Source of the DNA: Devosia ginsengisoli
Lineage (GTDB): Bacteria; Pseudomonadota; Alphaproteobacteria; Rhizobiales; Devosiaceae
Direction: 5' to 3'
Length of the DNA stretch: 64,000 nt
Assembly (NCBI RefSeq): GCF_024707105.1
Contig: NZ_JANQAJ010000013.1
Span: forward strand, 310,001 to 374,000
Every line of letters begins with the position of its first letter. Position 1 is the stretch's first letter. Positions 20,442 through 28,724 of this stretch are shown here, one piece after another. The notes below the pieces were generated by a model that was not told the DNA's origin, made no database searches, and was given only the letters and a program-made list of their open reading frames with translations. The position numbers and the translations under genes are program-made.

Positions 20442-21550
20442 GAGCGTGGGTCCACTTCGATATTCTTGCCGGAAAGCATCTCGGCCAGGTCTGCCAGCTT
20501 CTCGACGGCGCGCGGCTGGCCCAGCGCGCGGGCCGCATCGGCGGCCTGGGTGAGCGTCGCGGGGTCGGTGAGCAGCGTCGTCAGGCGAGTGGCAAGCGAT
20601 TGCGGTGAAAGCGTGGCCTGCTCGGCGATCCAGCCGCCGCCGGCCGCCTCCACCACCAGCGCATTGTTTTTCTGATCGGCATCGAGCGAGCCGGGCAGCG
20701 GGATCAGGATGGACGGGCGACCCAGCACGGTGAGCTCGGCAATGGTCGAGGCGCCCGACCGGCCGATGACCAGATGGCTGCCGGCAATGCGCTCGGGCAG
20801 GTCGGTGAAGAAGGCCGCCAGCTCGACATTGATCTTGGCCTGCCGATAGGTCTCGGCCACGCGATCGAGGTCATCGGCCCGGCATTGCTGCACGATGCGC
20901 AGCCGGGGCCGCAGGCTGTCGGGCAGCAGCGCCATGGCGGGCGGCACGATTTCGCTCACGGCCCTGGCCCCCTGGCTGCCGCCGAAGATCACCAGCCTGA
21001 TCGGGCCATCCGCCGTCAGCGGGGGATATGGCGTGGTGGCCACGGCGCGCACCCTGTCGCGCACCGGATTGCCGGTCACGACCTTTTCAAGGTTCAGCGT
21101 ATCGGCAAAGCGGGTTTCCGAAAAGCTCATGGCCAGCATGTCGGCAAACCGGCCCAGCGCCCGGTTGGCCCGGCCCATGACGGCATTCTGCTCGTGCAAT
21201 ATGCCGGGAATACCGAGCAGGCTCGCCGCCACGAAGGGCGGGAAAGTGGGATAGCCGCCAAAGCCGATCACCGCATCGGGCTTGATCCGGTTCAGCTTGC
21301 CGAAGGCCACGGCAATACCGCGCAGGATGCGGAAGCCGCCCGTGACGAATTTGAACGGGTTACGCAGCGAGGGCGTGGCCGAAGGCACGATGTGAACCTG
21401 GCTGGCCGGAAAATCGCCGCCATAGCTCGCCACCCGATGGTCGGTCATCAACTCGACCTTGTGGCCGCGCCGGATCAGCTCCTGCGCCAGTGCCATGGCC
21501 GGGAAGAGATGCCCGCCCGTGCCGCCTGCCATGAGAACGAAAGTCTTCAT
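20438..21550 (-). CDS. murG: Undecaprenyl-PP-MurNAc-pentapeptide GlcNAc transferase
   Basis: Peripheral inner-membrane GT28 transferase that converts lipid I to lipid II. It has 370 residues. The N-terminal [10 protein letters not shown] loop (9-18) and the second glycine loop [11 protein letters not shown] define the family. The UDP-GlcNAc pocket includes [12 protein letters not shown] and [13 protein letters not shown]. It overlaps ftsW (upstream) and murC (downstream) by four bases each. Confidence 0.97.
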   Translation of the reverse strand: MKTFVLMAGGTGGHLFPAMALAQELIRRGHKVELMTDHRVASYGGDFPASQVHIVPSATPSLRNPFKFVTGGFRILRGIAVAFGKLNRIKPDAVIGFGGYPTFPPFVAASLLGIPGILHEQNAVMGRANRALGRFADMLAMSFSETRFADTLNLEKVVTGNPVRDRVRAVATTPYPPLTADGPIRLVIFGGSQGARAVSEIVPPAMALLPDSLRPRLRIVQQCRADDLDRVAETYRQAKINVELAAFFTDLPERIAGSHLVIGRSGASTIAELTVLGRPSILIPLPGSLDADQKNNALVVEAAGGGWIAEQATLSPQSLATRLTTLLTDPATLTQAADAARALGQPRAVEKLADLAEMLSGKNIEVDPRS

Positions 21551-22719
21551 TCGGCAGGCGCCAGCGGCGCCACGGCGCTCTTGTAGCTGGGCAGGCCGGT
21601 GGCCATGCGCTCCTCGGGCTTGGTGCGGGTAAAGGCCAGCATCAGCCCCATGCCGAAGGCAATGGCGATCATCGAGGTGCCGCCATAGGAAACGAAGGGC
21701 AGCGTCATGCCCTTGGGCGGGATGAGGTTGAGATTCACGGCCAGGTTGATACCCGATTGCATGGCGAACTGGATCGCCAGGGTCGAGGCGGCCAGGCGCG
21801 CGAACAGGCTCGTCTGCCTTTGCGCCCCCATCATGGCGCGCAGCACGATGAAGGCGATCAGCGCCACCAGCACGAGGCAGAACAGGATACCGAATTCGCC
21901 GGCCGCAGCCGAGAAGACATAGTCGGCATGGGCGTCGGGGATGAGCTTCTTGGCGATGGATTCACCCGGACCACGACCGAACCAGCCGCCTTCGAGCAGC
22001 GACTGCAGGGCGCGGTCGATCTGGTAGGTATTGCCGCCCCCTTCCGGGTTGAGGAAGGTATCGATGCGGCGCGACACGTGCGGAAACAACGCATAGGCGC
22101 CGAACAGCAGCGCCCCGGCGGCACCGGCCAGCCCGAAAATGATGAACCAGGAAATGCCTGACAGGAACAGCAGCACGGCATAGGTGCCGAGCACCAGCGC
22201 CGTCTGCCCGATATCGGGCTGCAGCAACAATCCCCCGACAATGGCACCCATGATCAGCGTGGCGATGATCTTGCCCGGCACGTTCTTGTGGATCATCGAT
22301 TCCGCGAATAGCCACGCGCCCAGCACGGCAAAGGCCGGTTTGACGAATTCGGACGGCTGCAGGGACTGGCCGGCAAAGGAAATCCAGCGCCGCGCGCCCT
22401 TGACCTCGGTGCCGAAGCGCAAGGTCGCCCAGAGCAGCAGCAGGCTGACGGCAAGCGTCACCAGCGCCCAGATGCGCGCCTGGCGGTGGCTGAGAAAGGA
22501 GGTGACGATCATCACGCCCAGCGCGGGCACGCAGAACATGGCGTGGCGGATGATGAAATGCCACGGCGACAGGCCGAGGCGCTCGGCCACCGGTGGGCTG
22601 GCGGCGAAGCTCAGCACCATGCCGCAGGTCATCAGCAGGATCAGCGCCCCCAGCAGTTCCCGGTCTATCGACCACCACCACTCCGCCAGAGGCGTCTTTT
22701 CGGCACGGGAAAACATCAT
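21547..22719 (-). CDS. ftsW: Peptidoglycan polymerase FtsW (SEDS family)
   Basis: Polytopic inner-membrane lipid II polymerase of the divisome, 390 residues with the ATG at 22719 (the frame is open further up only to a TTG). About ten membrane segments can be read. Family marks are GARRWISFAGQSLQPSEFVKPAF near 120-140 and ALQSLLEGGWFGRGPGES, which contains the extracellular loop Asp/Glu region. The C-terminal PPKGMTLPFVSYGGTSM is diagnostic of FtsW/RodA. It begins a tightly overlapping ftsW-murG-murC unit. Its upstream neighbour is the glycine-rich gene rather than murD. Confidence 0.95.
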   Translation of the reverse strand: MMFSRAEKTPLAEWWWSIDRELLGALILLMTCGMVLSFAASPPVAERLGLSPWHFIIRHAMFCVPALGVMIVTSFLSHRQARIWALVTLAVSLLLLWATLRFGTEVKGARRWISFAGQSLQPSEFVKPAFAVLGAWLFAESMIHKNVPGKIIATLIMGAIVGGLLLQPDIGQTALVLGTYAVLLFLSGISWFIIFGLAGAAGALLFGAYALFPHVSRRIDTFLNPEGGGNTYQIDRALQSLLEGGWFGRGPGESIAKKLIPDAHADYVFSAAAGEFGILFCLVLVALIAFIVLRAMMGAQRQTSLFARLAASTLAIQFAMQSGINLAVNLNLIPPKGMTLPFVSYGGTSMIAIAFGMGLMLAFTRTKPEERMATGLPSYKSAVAPLAPAE

Positions 22720-22812
22720 GGGAAAGCCGGCTACTCGATACAAATCGATTTGAATTGTAGCAGGCGGTTGGTTACCGATTTCCGAATCGGAAATGCATTT
22801 TGCGAAACAGAA

Positions 22813-22836
22813 CGGCCCCGCGCGAAGGCGGGGCCG
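22813..22836 (-). terminator. Intrinsic terminator after the glycine-rich gene
   Basis: CGGCCCCGC (22813-22821) pairs with GCGGGGCCG (22828-22836). On the minus strand it is followed by the moderately T-rich TTCTGTTTCGCAAAA. It lies 22 bases after the stop at 22858 and so separates this gene from ftsW. Confidence 0.75.
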
Positions 22837-22857
22837 TCCAGGCAGGAGGACTGCCGA

Positions 22858-23715
22858 TCAGTAGACGTAGACGGTCAGGCGCGAACCGGAGCGATCGACG
22901 CCCAGAACCCGGTTGGCACCATAGCTGGTGCGGCTGAGGGCCGCCGCCACGAGCGCATCGGACTGCACGGCATATTGCAGCTGATCGAACTTCTGCTGGC
23001 TACGCAGCATCTGCGCCAGTTGCTGGCGATCGGTCGGGCAGAGCTGCACCGGGACGATCTCGATGTTGGAGGCCCGGTTCCAGCCCGAGAACGAGGTGCG
23101 CTCGAACAGCGTCCACGCCTGGTTGGGGTTGAAGCCGGTGCAGTTTACGCCGCCGCCGGTGCTGGCCACGGCCGTTCCGCCGCCGCCGTTACCGCCATTG
23201 CCGTTTCCACCGTTACCGCCGTTTCCACCGTTGCCGCCGCCGCCGCCATTGCCGCCGCCGCCGCCGCCATTGCCGCCGCCGCCACCGTTGCCGCCGCCGC
23301 CATTGTCACCGCCACCGCCATTGCCACCGCCGCCACCGCCACCGCCGCCGACATTGATATCGACGCCGACCAGGCCATTGCTGCCGCCGACATTGACATT
23401 GGCATCAACCGCGCCGCCGACATTGGCATTCACGTCGAGCAGGCCATTGCTGCCGCCACTGCTGACATTGGCCGTGACCAGGCCATTACCGCCCGAGCTG
23501 GGCAGCACATTGGCGTCGAGGATATTGCCGCCCCCGCCACCGAGCCCGAGATTGACGACACCGGAATTGCCGGCCTCGCCGCTACCCAGAGTGATGAGGG
23601 CTCCGCTATCGCTATCGCCGAGGATGCCCAACAGGCTTTGCGCCGCCGCCGGCTGCGCAAATACACTCGCCGCAAGCATCACCGCGGCCAGGCTCGTAAG
23701 AACGTTGCGTCGCAT
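22858..23715 (-). CDS. Exported glycine-rich repeat protein
   Basis: A 285-residue protein with ATG at 23715 behind GGAGG. The signal peptide reads MRRNVLTSLAAVMLAASVFAQPAAA. The mature part starts with LLGILG, then several NGLL/NGLV-xx-N(V/A)N repeats (DANVNVGGSNGLVGVDINVG type), then about 90 residues of GGGG/GGNGG low complexity. It ends with a compact domain that contains two cysteines and a basic DRQQLAQMLRSQQKFD helix. The NV-repeats resemble beta-roll or adhesin-type repeats. It is presumably periplasmic or surface-exposed. It stands between mraY and ftsW where murD is usual, with its own terminator and an AT-rich upstream region. I do not recognise a function; the repeat length is likely to vary among strains. 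Confidence 0.75.
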   Translation of the reverse strand: MRRNVLTSLAAVMLAASVFAQPAAAQSLLGILGDSDSGALITLGSGEAGNSGVVNLGLGGGGGNILDANVLPSSGGNGLVTANVSSGGSNGLLDVNANVGGAVDANVNVGGSNGLVGVDINVGGGGGGGGGNGGGGDNGGGGNGGGGGNGGGGGGNGGGGGNGGNGGNGGNGNGGNGGGGTAVASTGGGVNCTGFNPNQAWTLFERTSFSGWNRASNIEIVPVQLCPTDRQQLAQMLRSQQKFDQLQYAVQSDALVAAALSRTSYGANRVLGVDRSGSRLTVYVY

Positions 23716-24082
23716 AATTTTTTCCTCCGAAAACTTAAGTACCAGACAAGAACTAATTACGTCATGGCATAAGCCGTCGCACTCCGAACAAGCACACAAA
23801 GTTGCGCACCCATACATAGACTCACGTCCGACTCATCGCTCAAAACGATTTCATAAAATCGACTCTATGCAAGTAAATCTAGACTGTAAGATTATACTTT
23901 AGTGTTATTCAATAATTGATATTATTTTAGTATCCGATCGGAACAAAACCCCCGTACGGCAAGGCGCAGGGGTCGAGCGGCCCGGAAATGGGGGGATTGC
24001 GGTGGGCTACAGGCCGGCCTTGCAACCCGTCTCTTCCCCGACGGGGGAAGCGGCAGACGTGGCAATGGGCGTGCAAACAGAA
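23716..24082 (-). promoter_or_regulatory. AT-rich region with a candidate promoter for the glycine-rich gene
   Basis: No gene is seen here. The stretch 23820-23940 is clearly richer in A+T than anything around it. On the minus strand it holds a perfect TATAAT (plus positions 23891-23896), about 175 bases before the ATG. No good -35 box lies at the right distance: TTGAAT at 23907-23912 is too close, and AT-rich sequence lies at 17 bases. A long 5' leader would result. The part 23941-24082 shows nothing. Confidence 0.4.
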
Positions 24083-24110
24083 ACGCCGCCCCCTCAGGAG
24101 GGAGCGGCGT
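24083..24110 (-). terminator. Intrinsic terminator after mraY
   Basis: ACGCCGC (24083-24089) pairs with GCGGCGT (24104-24110), with a further CCCTC/GAGGG inner stem. On the minus strand TTTCTGTTT follows. It marks a transcript end 40 bases after mraY and splits the dcw cluster into two units. Confidence 0.75.
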
Positions 24111-24150
24111 CTGGTTGGTTTCGCGCCTTATCGGCGCCCGCCGATGCGGC

Positions 24151-25236
24151 TCAGCGTAGCTTCAGCGAGCTCAGCCCGATCAGCGCCAGCACGAAGGAGA
24201 TGATCCAGAACCGGATCACCACCTGGCTCTCGGTCCAGCCGAGATGCTCGAAATGGTGGTGGATCGGCGCCATGCGGAACACCCGTTTTCCGGTGAGGCG
24301 GAACGAGGCGACCTGGACAATGACCGAGACAGTCTCAAGCACGAACAGGCCCCCGATAATGGCCAGCACGATTTCATGCTTGGTAATGACGGCGATGGAG
24401 CCCAGGGCGCCGCCCAAAGCCAACGAGCCGGTATCGCCCATGAAGATCTGCGCCGGAGGCGCGTTGAACCACAGGAAACCGAGCCCGGCCCCGATCAGCG
24501 CGCCGCAGACCACCGACAGCTCGGCCGTGCCGGGCACGTAGTTGAGGAACAGGTAGTCCGAGAAGGTGACGCTGCCCACGAGATAGGCGATCAGCGCGAA
24601 ACAGGCGGCCGCCACCATGACCGGCACGATGGCCAGGCCATCGAGGCCATCGGTGAGGTTGACCGAATTGCCCGCCGCCACCACGACGAAGCCGCCGAAC
24701 AGGATGTAGAAATAGCCCAGGTTGAGGGCCAGGTCCTTGACGAAGGGGAAGAGCAGCGAGGTGCCATAGGCGCCCTGCGCCAGTTGCGAAGTGGCAAAGG
24801 CGGCGATGCAGCCGATCAGCGCTTCGAGCAGCAGGCGCTGCTTGCTGCCGAAGCCGGCATGGCTCATGCGCTTGACCTTGAGATAGTCGTCATAGAAGCC
24901 GATGGCGCCGAAGCCGATGGTGACGAACAGCACCACCCACACATAGCCATTGCCCAGATTGGCCCAGAGGAGCGTGGAAATCACCGCGCCCGACAGGATC
25001 ATCAGTCCGCCCATGGTGGGCGTGCCCTTCTTGGTCAGCAGATGGGTCTGCGGGCCGTCTTCGCGGATCGGCTGGCCCCGGCCCTGCTTGAGGCGCAGCA
25101 TGGCGATCATGCCCGGCCCGAACAGGAACACGAAGAACAGGGCGGTGATCACCGCCCCGGCGGTGCGGAAGGTGATGTAGCGGAAGACATTGAAGGCCGT
25201 GAGCGCGTCACCCAACTGGCCGAGAAAGTACAACAT
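24151..25236 (-). CDS. mraY: Phospho-MurNAc-pentapeptide transferase
   Basis: Polytopic inner-membrane enzyme that makes lipid I from UDP-MurNAc-pentapeptide and undecaprenyl phosphate. It has 361 residues and about ten membrane helices. The catalytic strings are FYDDYLKV (DD pair), [10 protein letters not shown] and [12 protein letters not shown], and the HHHFE loop lies near the C-terminus ([13 protein letters not shown]). It starts 27 bases after murF. Confidence 0.97.
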   Translation of the reverse strand: MLYFLGQLGDALTAFNVFRYITFRTAGAVITALFFVFLFGPGMIAMLRLKQGRGQPIREDGPQTHLLTKKGTPTMGGLMILSGAVISTLLWANLGNGYVWVVLFVTIGFGAIGFYDDYLKVKRMSHAGFGSKQRLLLEALIGCIAAFATSQLAQGAYGTSLLFPFVKDLALNLGYFYILFGGFVVVAAGNSVNLTDGLDGLAIVPVMVAAACFALIAYLVGSVTFSDYLFLNYVPGTAELSVVCGALIGAGLGFLWFNAPPAQIFMGDTGSLALGGALGSIAVITKHEIVLAIIGGLFVLETVSVIVQVASFRLTGKRVFRMAPIHHHFEHLGWTESQVVIRFWIISFVLALIGLSSLKLR

Positions 25237-25263
25237 GAAACGAAGGGTCCTCGTTGGGTGGGA

Positions 25264-26652
25264 TCAGGTGTCTTCGAACCGTTTACGGACCTTGTCGACA
25301 ATGCCCGCCAGCCCCACGCCGTTCGATCCTTTGACCATAAGAGCGTCGCCATAGGCAAGGTCGTTGAGCACGATCTCCGCCATGTCAGCCGCCGTCTGTG
25401 TATGGGCGGCAACATGGCTGGAGCCAAGGGCGTCGGCCAGCGCAGCCATGCTGGTGCCCACCAGATAGATGCGCTCGGCGCCCGAGGCGATGACATCGGG
25501 GGCGAGGCTGGCGTGCAGCTCGGCCGATTGCGGCCCCAGTTCGAGCATGTCGCCCAGGATGAGCAGCTTGCGTCCGTCAGGCGCGGTCTGCGCCGCGAAC
25601 ACGTCGAGCGCCGCCGTCATCGAGGCGGTATTGGCATTGTAGCTTTCGTCGATCAGCAACAGCGGCTTGTCGGCCGGGCCGAGCAGCAGGCGTTGCCCGC
25701 GGCCGGGCTGCGCACCGAAGCCGGCCAGCGCCCGCAAGGCCACATCGGACTCGACGCCGGCCAGATGCGCGACCGCCAAGGCCGCCGTGGCATTGGCGAC
25801 CATGTGGCGGCCGGGCACGTTGAGCACCAGCGCATGGCGCTCGCCATTGTGTTCGACGGTGGCAAAGCTGCGATCGGCGGCGGTCTCGATATCGAGAATG
25901 CGCCAGTCGACGCCACGAGCCTCGCCATAGGTGACGATATTGCCGACACCGGCCGCATTGGCTTCGTCGAGCAGCACGGCAAGCTGCGGGTGGTCGGCAT
26001 TGAGCACGGCGGTGCCACCTGGCTCCAGCCCGGCGAAGATTTCCGCCTTGGCGCGGGCGATGCCGTCAAGCGAGCCGAAGGCCTCCAGATGCGCCGCCGC
26101 GACCGTGGTGATGACGGCGATATGCGGCCGGACCAGTTGCGCCAGCGGAGCGATTTCGTCGGGCGCACTCATGCCCATTTCGAACACGCCGAATTGCGCC
26201 CGCTCGGGCAGGCGCGCCAGCATCAGCGGCACGCCCCAGTGATTGTTGAAGCTCTTGATCGAGGCATGGGTCTGGCCCGCCGCCTCGAACACCACGCGAA
26301 TGGCCTCCTTGGTCGTGGTCTTGCCGACGCTGCCGGTGACACCAACCATCAGAGCCCGGCTGCGGGCACGGGCGGCGCGGGCAATGTCGCGCAGACCTTC
26401 GAGCGCATCGGGCACCACGATGCGGCGCTCGCCCTCGCCCCGGCTGACCAAAGCCGCCACCGCGCCGTTTTCCAGCGCCTTGTCCACGAAATCATGCCCA
26501 TCGAAACGGTCGCCCTTGATAGCGACGAACAGCGCATCGGGCCCCAGCTCGCGGGAGTCGATGGAGACGGAATTGATAGGCGTGTCACCGGCGATAGCAC
26601 TGCTGCCGCCGGTCGCGGCAAGGATATCGGCGATGGTGTAGAGGGGGGTCAT
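25264..26652 (-). CDS. murF: UDP-MurNAc-tripeptide--D-Ala-D-Ala ligase
   Basis: Last cytoplasmic Mur ligase. It has 462 residues. The N-terminal domain begins TIADILAATGG and includes SIDSRELGPDALFVAIKG. The ATP loop GVTGSVGKTTTKE is near 123-135, the central NHWGVPLML and FEMGMSAPDEI motifs follow, and LLIDESYNANTASM lies in the C-terminal domain. It sits between mraY and a P-loop kinase-like gene, which separates it from murE. Confidence 0.97.
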   Translation of the reverse strand: MTPLYTIADILAATGGSSAIAGDTPINSVSIDSRELGPDALFVAIKGDRFDGHDFVDKALENGAVAALVSRGEGERRIVVPDALEGLRDIARAARARSRALMVGVTGSVGKTTTKEAIRVVFEAAGQTHASIKSFNNHWGVPLMLARLPERAQFGVFEMGMSAPDEIAPLAQLVRPHIAVITTVAAAHLEAFGSLDGIARAKAEIFAGLEPGGTAVLNADHPQLAVLLDEANAAGVGNIVTYGEARGVDWRILDIETAADRSFATVEHNGERHALVLNVPGRHMVANATAALAVAHLAGVESDVALRALAGFGAQPGRGQRLLLGPADKPLLLIDESYNANTASMTAALDVFAAQTAPDGRKLLILGDMLELGPQSAELHASLAPDVIASGAERIYLVGTSMAALADALGSSHVAAHTQTAADMAEIVLNDLAYGDALMVKGSNGVGLAGIVDKVRKRFEDT

Positions 26653-26673
26653 CGGCGGTCCCGAACCAAAACG

Positions 26674-27255
26674 CTAAACTCGCAGCTCTGCTATCAGTTG
26701 TTCCGTGGCGCGTTCCAGGCCCGCCGCGTCGGCAACGTCGATCAACCGCCATCCATGCGCTTTGGCGGCCTCATGAAGTTCCAGGCTGTCACGCAGCGAA
26801 CGCGTGATGAACTTGTCGATGAGACGCTTCCGGCGCGCATCCTGCTGCCCATAGCCGCTCGCGCGCCTCATGCGTTCCGCGAGGAATTCGGGATCGGCAT
26901 AGAGGCAGACAGCCTGTAGCTCGGCATCATCGAGCACCGCCAGATTTTCCGGTCGCAGCGCCGACCCTTCCAATACGAACCCGCCGCCAGCCGCCTTTTC
27001 CTCGGCGATGGTGCGCGCGAGAAGCGGCCAGAAGTTGGTGTGATGCACGCGCAGGAACCAGTAGATGGTCTCGTCGGACAGCGTTTCGTAGAATTCTTCG
27101 ACGGGCGCGGGAATGCTGGGCCATGGCCGGCCCGGATGCCGCCCCAGCGCGTCGGTGGACGTGACCCGCCAATCAAGAGCCTCGCCCAGCCGTTGCGCCA
27201 GCGTTGACTTGCCACAGTGGGAACTTCCGCCGATGACGAGGCCTCGCGTCCGCAT
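26674..27255 (-). CDS. P-loop kinase-like NTPase between murE and murF
   Basis: A 193-residue single-domain nucleotide-binding protein. Walker A is GGSSHCGKST at 9-18. A DALGRHPGRPWPS loop follows (substrate or base-binding part), then GGFVLEGSALRPEN as the Walker-B-like strand, and an Arg-rich lid (RMRRASGYGQQDARRKRLIDKF). The layout is that of small-molecule kinases such as adenylylsulfate, shikimate or 2-phosphoglycerate kinase-like proteins; the substrate cannot be deduced. It starts two bases after the murE stop and ends about 20 before murF, so it is an integral member of the operon. Its job may be linked to wall precursor supply, which is inference. Confidence 0.8.
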   Translation of the reverse strand: MRTRGLVIGGSSHCGKSTLAQRLGEALDWRVTSTDALGRHPGRPWPSIPAPVEEFYETLSDETIYWFLRVHHTNFWPLLARTIAEEKAAGGGFVLEGSALRPENLAVLDDAELQAVCLYADPEFLAERMRRASGYGQQDARRKRLIDKFITRSLRDSLELHEAAKAHGWRLIDVADAAGLERATEQLIAELRV

Positions 27256-27257
27256 CC

Positions 27258-28700
27258 CTACCCCTTGATCGCTTCCGCCACCACTTCATGGTCGGAGAAA
27301 TGCGTCTTCGTCGTACCGACGATCTGATAGTCCTCGTGGCCCTTGCCGGCAACGAGCAGGACGTCGCCGGATTTGAGTCCCTTGACCGCCTCCGATATCG
27401 CCGTCTTGCGGTCGCCGATTTCCCTGGCGCCCTTGGCCGCGGCGAGGATTTCCGCACGAATGGTGGCGGCATTCTCGGTGCGCGGATTATCGTCGGTCAC
27501 GATCACATCATCGGCAAGCTCGCTGGCGATTGCGCCCATTTGGGGGCGCTTGCCCTTGTCGCGATCCCCGCCGCAACCAAAGACCACGATCAGCTTGTTG
27601 GTCGCATAGGGACGCAGGGCTTCCAGCGCCGTCCTGAGTGCGTCGGGCGTGTGCGAATAGTCGATGAAGACAGCCGCGCCATTATGCTCGGCCACCAGTT
27701 CCAGCCGCCCCTTGGCGCCCACCAGCTCGCTAAGCGCCGGAAAGGCCTGCGCCTTGTCGACGCCGCTCGACATGGCCAGGGCCGCCGCCACGATGGCGTT
27801 GGAGACCTGGAATTCGCCGGTCAGCGGCAGGTGAAAGCTCATTTTCTCGCCGACATGGCGCACTTCGACGCGCTGGCCATAGCCCTCGGGCTTGATGCCG
27901 AGCACTTCGATATAGGCGCCCTCGCGGCCCACGGTCAGCAGCGTCGCGCTGGCGCCGAGCGCCGCGAACATAAAGGGTTCGTATTCGGGATCGTCGACAT
28001 TGACGATGGCCGCGCCGCCATCGACCAGCAGGTCGGTGAACAGCCGCAGCTTGGCATTGCGATAGGCGTCCATGTCGGCGTGATAATCGAGATGGTCGCG
28101 GCTGAGATTGGTGAAGGCAACGGCCTCGAAATGGATGCCGTCGAGCCGGCGCTGGTCGAGCCCGTGGCTGGAGGCTTCCAGCGCCACATGGTTGATGCCC
28201 TGGGCCTTCAGCGCCCGCATCGACTGGTGCAGCGTGCGTGAATCCGGCGTGGTCAGGCTGCCGTCGATATGGCGGGTGGCCGTATCCACACCCAGCGTAC
28301 CGACGCTCGCACCGGCAATGCCGGCATAGTGCCAGATCTGGCGCACGAAGGACGCAACCGAGGTCTTGCCATTGGTGCCGGTGACCGCGACGGTGATTTC
28401 CGGCTGCGGCTCGAAAATGCGCGAGGCGGCGCGGGCATAGGCGGCCCGCACATCCTTGACGATGATGACAGGCACGCCCGGATCGCCCACCGGCGCCGTA
28501 TCGCTGATCACAGCCAGCGCGCCACGCTTGACGGCATCGGGCACGAACTGGTTGCCATGCACATTGGCACCCGGCAGGGCGAAGAAGATGTCGCCCGGCT
28601 CGATCCGCCGGCTATCGGAATTGAGGCCGAAGACCGCACCCAGACCCTTCTTGGGACGGGCGCCGGAGCCTTCGAGCAACTGTGTTACGCTGAGTGACAC
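27258..28700 (-). CDS. murE: UDP-MurNAc-L-Ala-D-Glu--2,6-diaminopimelate ligase
   Basis: Adds the third stem-peptide residue. It has 480 residues. The N-terminal domain carries the NSDSRRIEPGDIFFAL motif, the ATP loop VTGTNGKTS starts at 107, and the HLDYH-type motif (LSRDHLDYHADM) holds the metal/phosphate residues. The specificity motif DNPR at 404-407 followed by TE predicts meso-diaminopimelate rather than lysine, as expected for a Gram-negative. It lies 24 bases downstream of ftsI. Confidence 0.97.
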   Translation of the reverse strand: MSLSVTQLLEGSGARPKKGLGAVFGLNSDSRRIEPGDIFFALPGANVHGNQFVPDAVKRGALAVISDTAPVGDPGVPVIIVKDVRAAYARAASRIFEPQPEITVAVTGTNGKTSVASFVRQIWHYAGIAGASVGTLGVDTATRHIDGSLTTPDSRTLHQSMRALKAQGINHVALEASSHGLDQRRLDGIHFEAVAFTNLSRDHLDYHADMDAYRNAKLRLFTDLLVDGGAAIVNVDDPEYEPFMFAALGASATLLTVGREGAYIEVLGIKPEGYGQRVEVRHVGEKMSFHLPLTGEFQVSNAIVAAALAMSSGVDKAQAFPALSELVGAKGRLELVAEHNGAAVFIDYSHTPDALRTALEALRPYATNKLIVVFGCGGDRDKGKRPQMGAIASELADDVIVTDDNPRTENAATIRAEILAAAKGAREIGDRKTAISEAVKGLKSGDVLLVAGKGHEDYQIVGTTKTHFSDHEVVAEAIKG

Positions 28701-28724
28701 GGCGGAGAATCCTTCTGGATCAAG

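Noticed and set aside
23151..23360. Tandem repeat or CRISPR from the CCGCCGCC/CCACCG runs
   Set aside because: These encode the polyglycine part of an exported protein in one open frame; codon-level repetition explains the pattern.
24244..26919. Long plus-strand open frame of 891 codons opposite mraY, murF and the kinase gene
   Set aside because: It is the mirror of well-recognised genes in GC-rich DNA; its translation is His/Arg/Gly/Asp-rich without domains, and it has no ribosome binding site.
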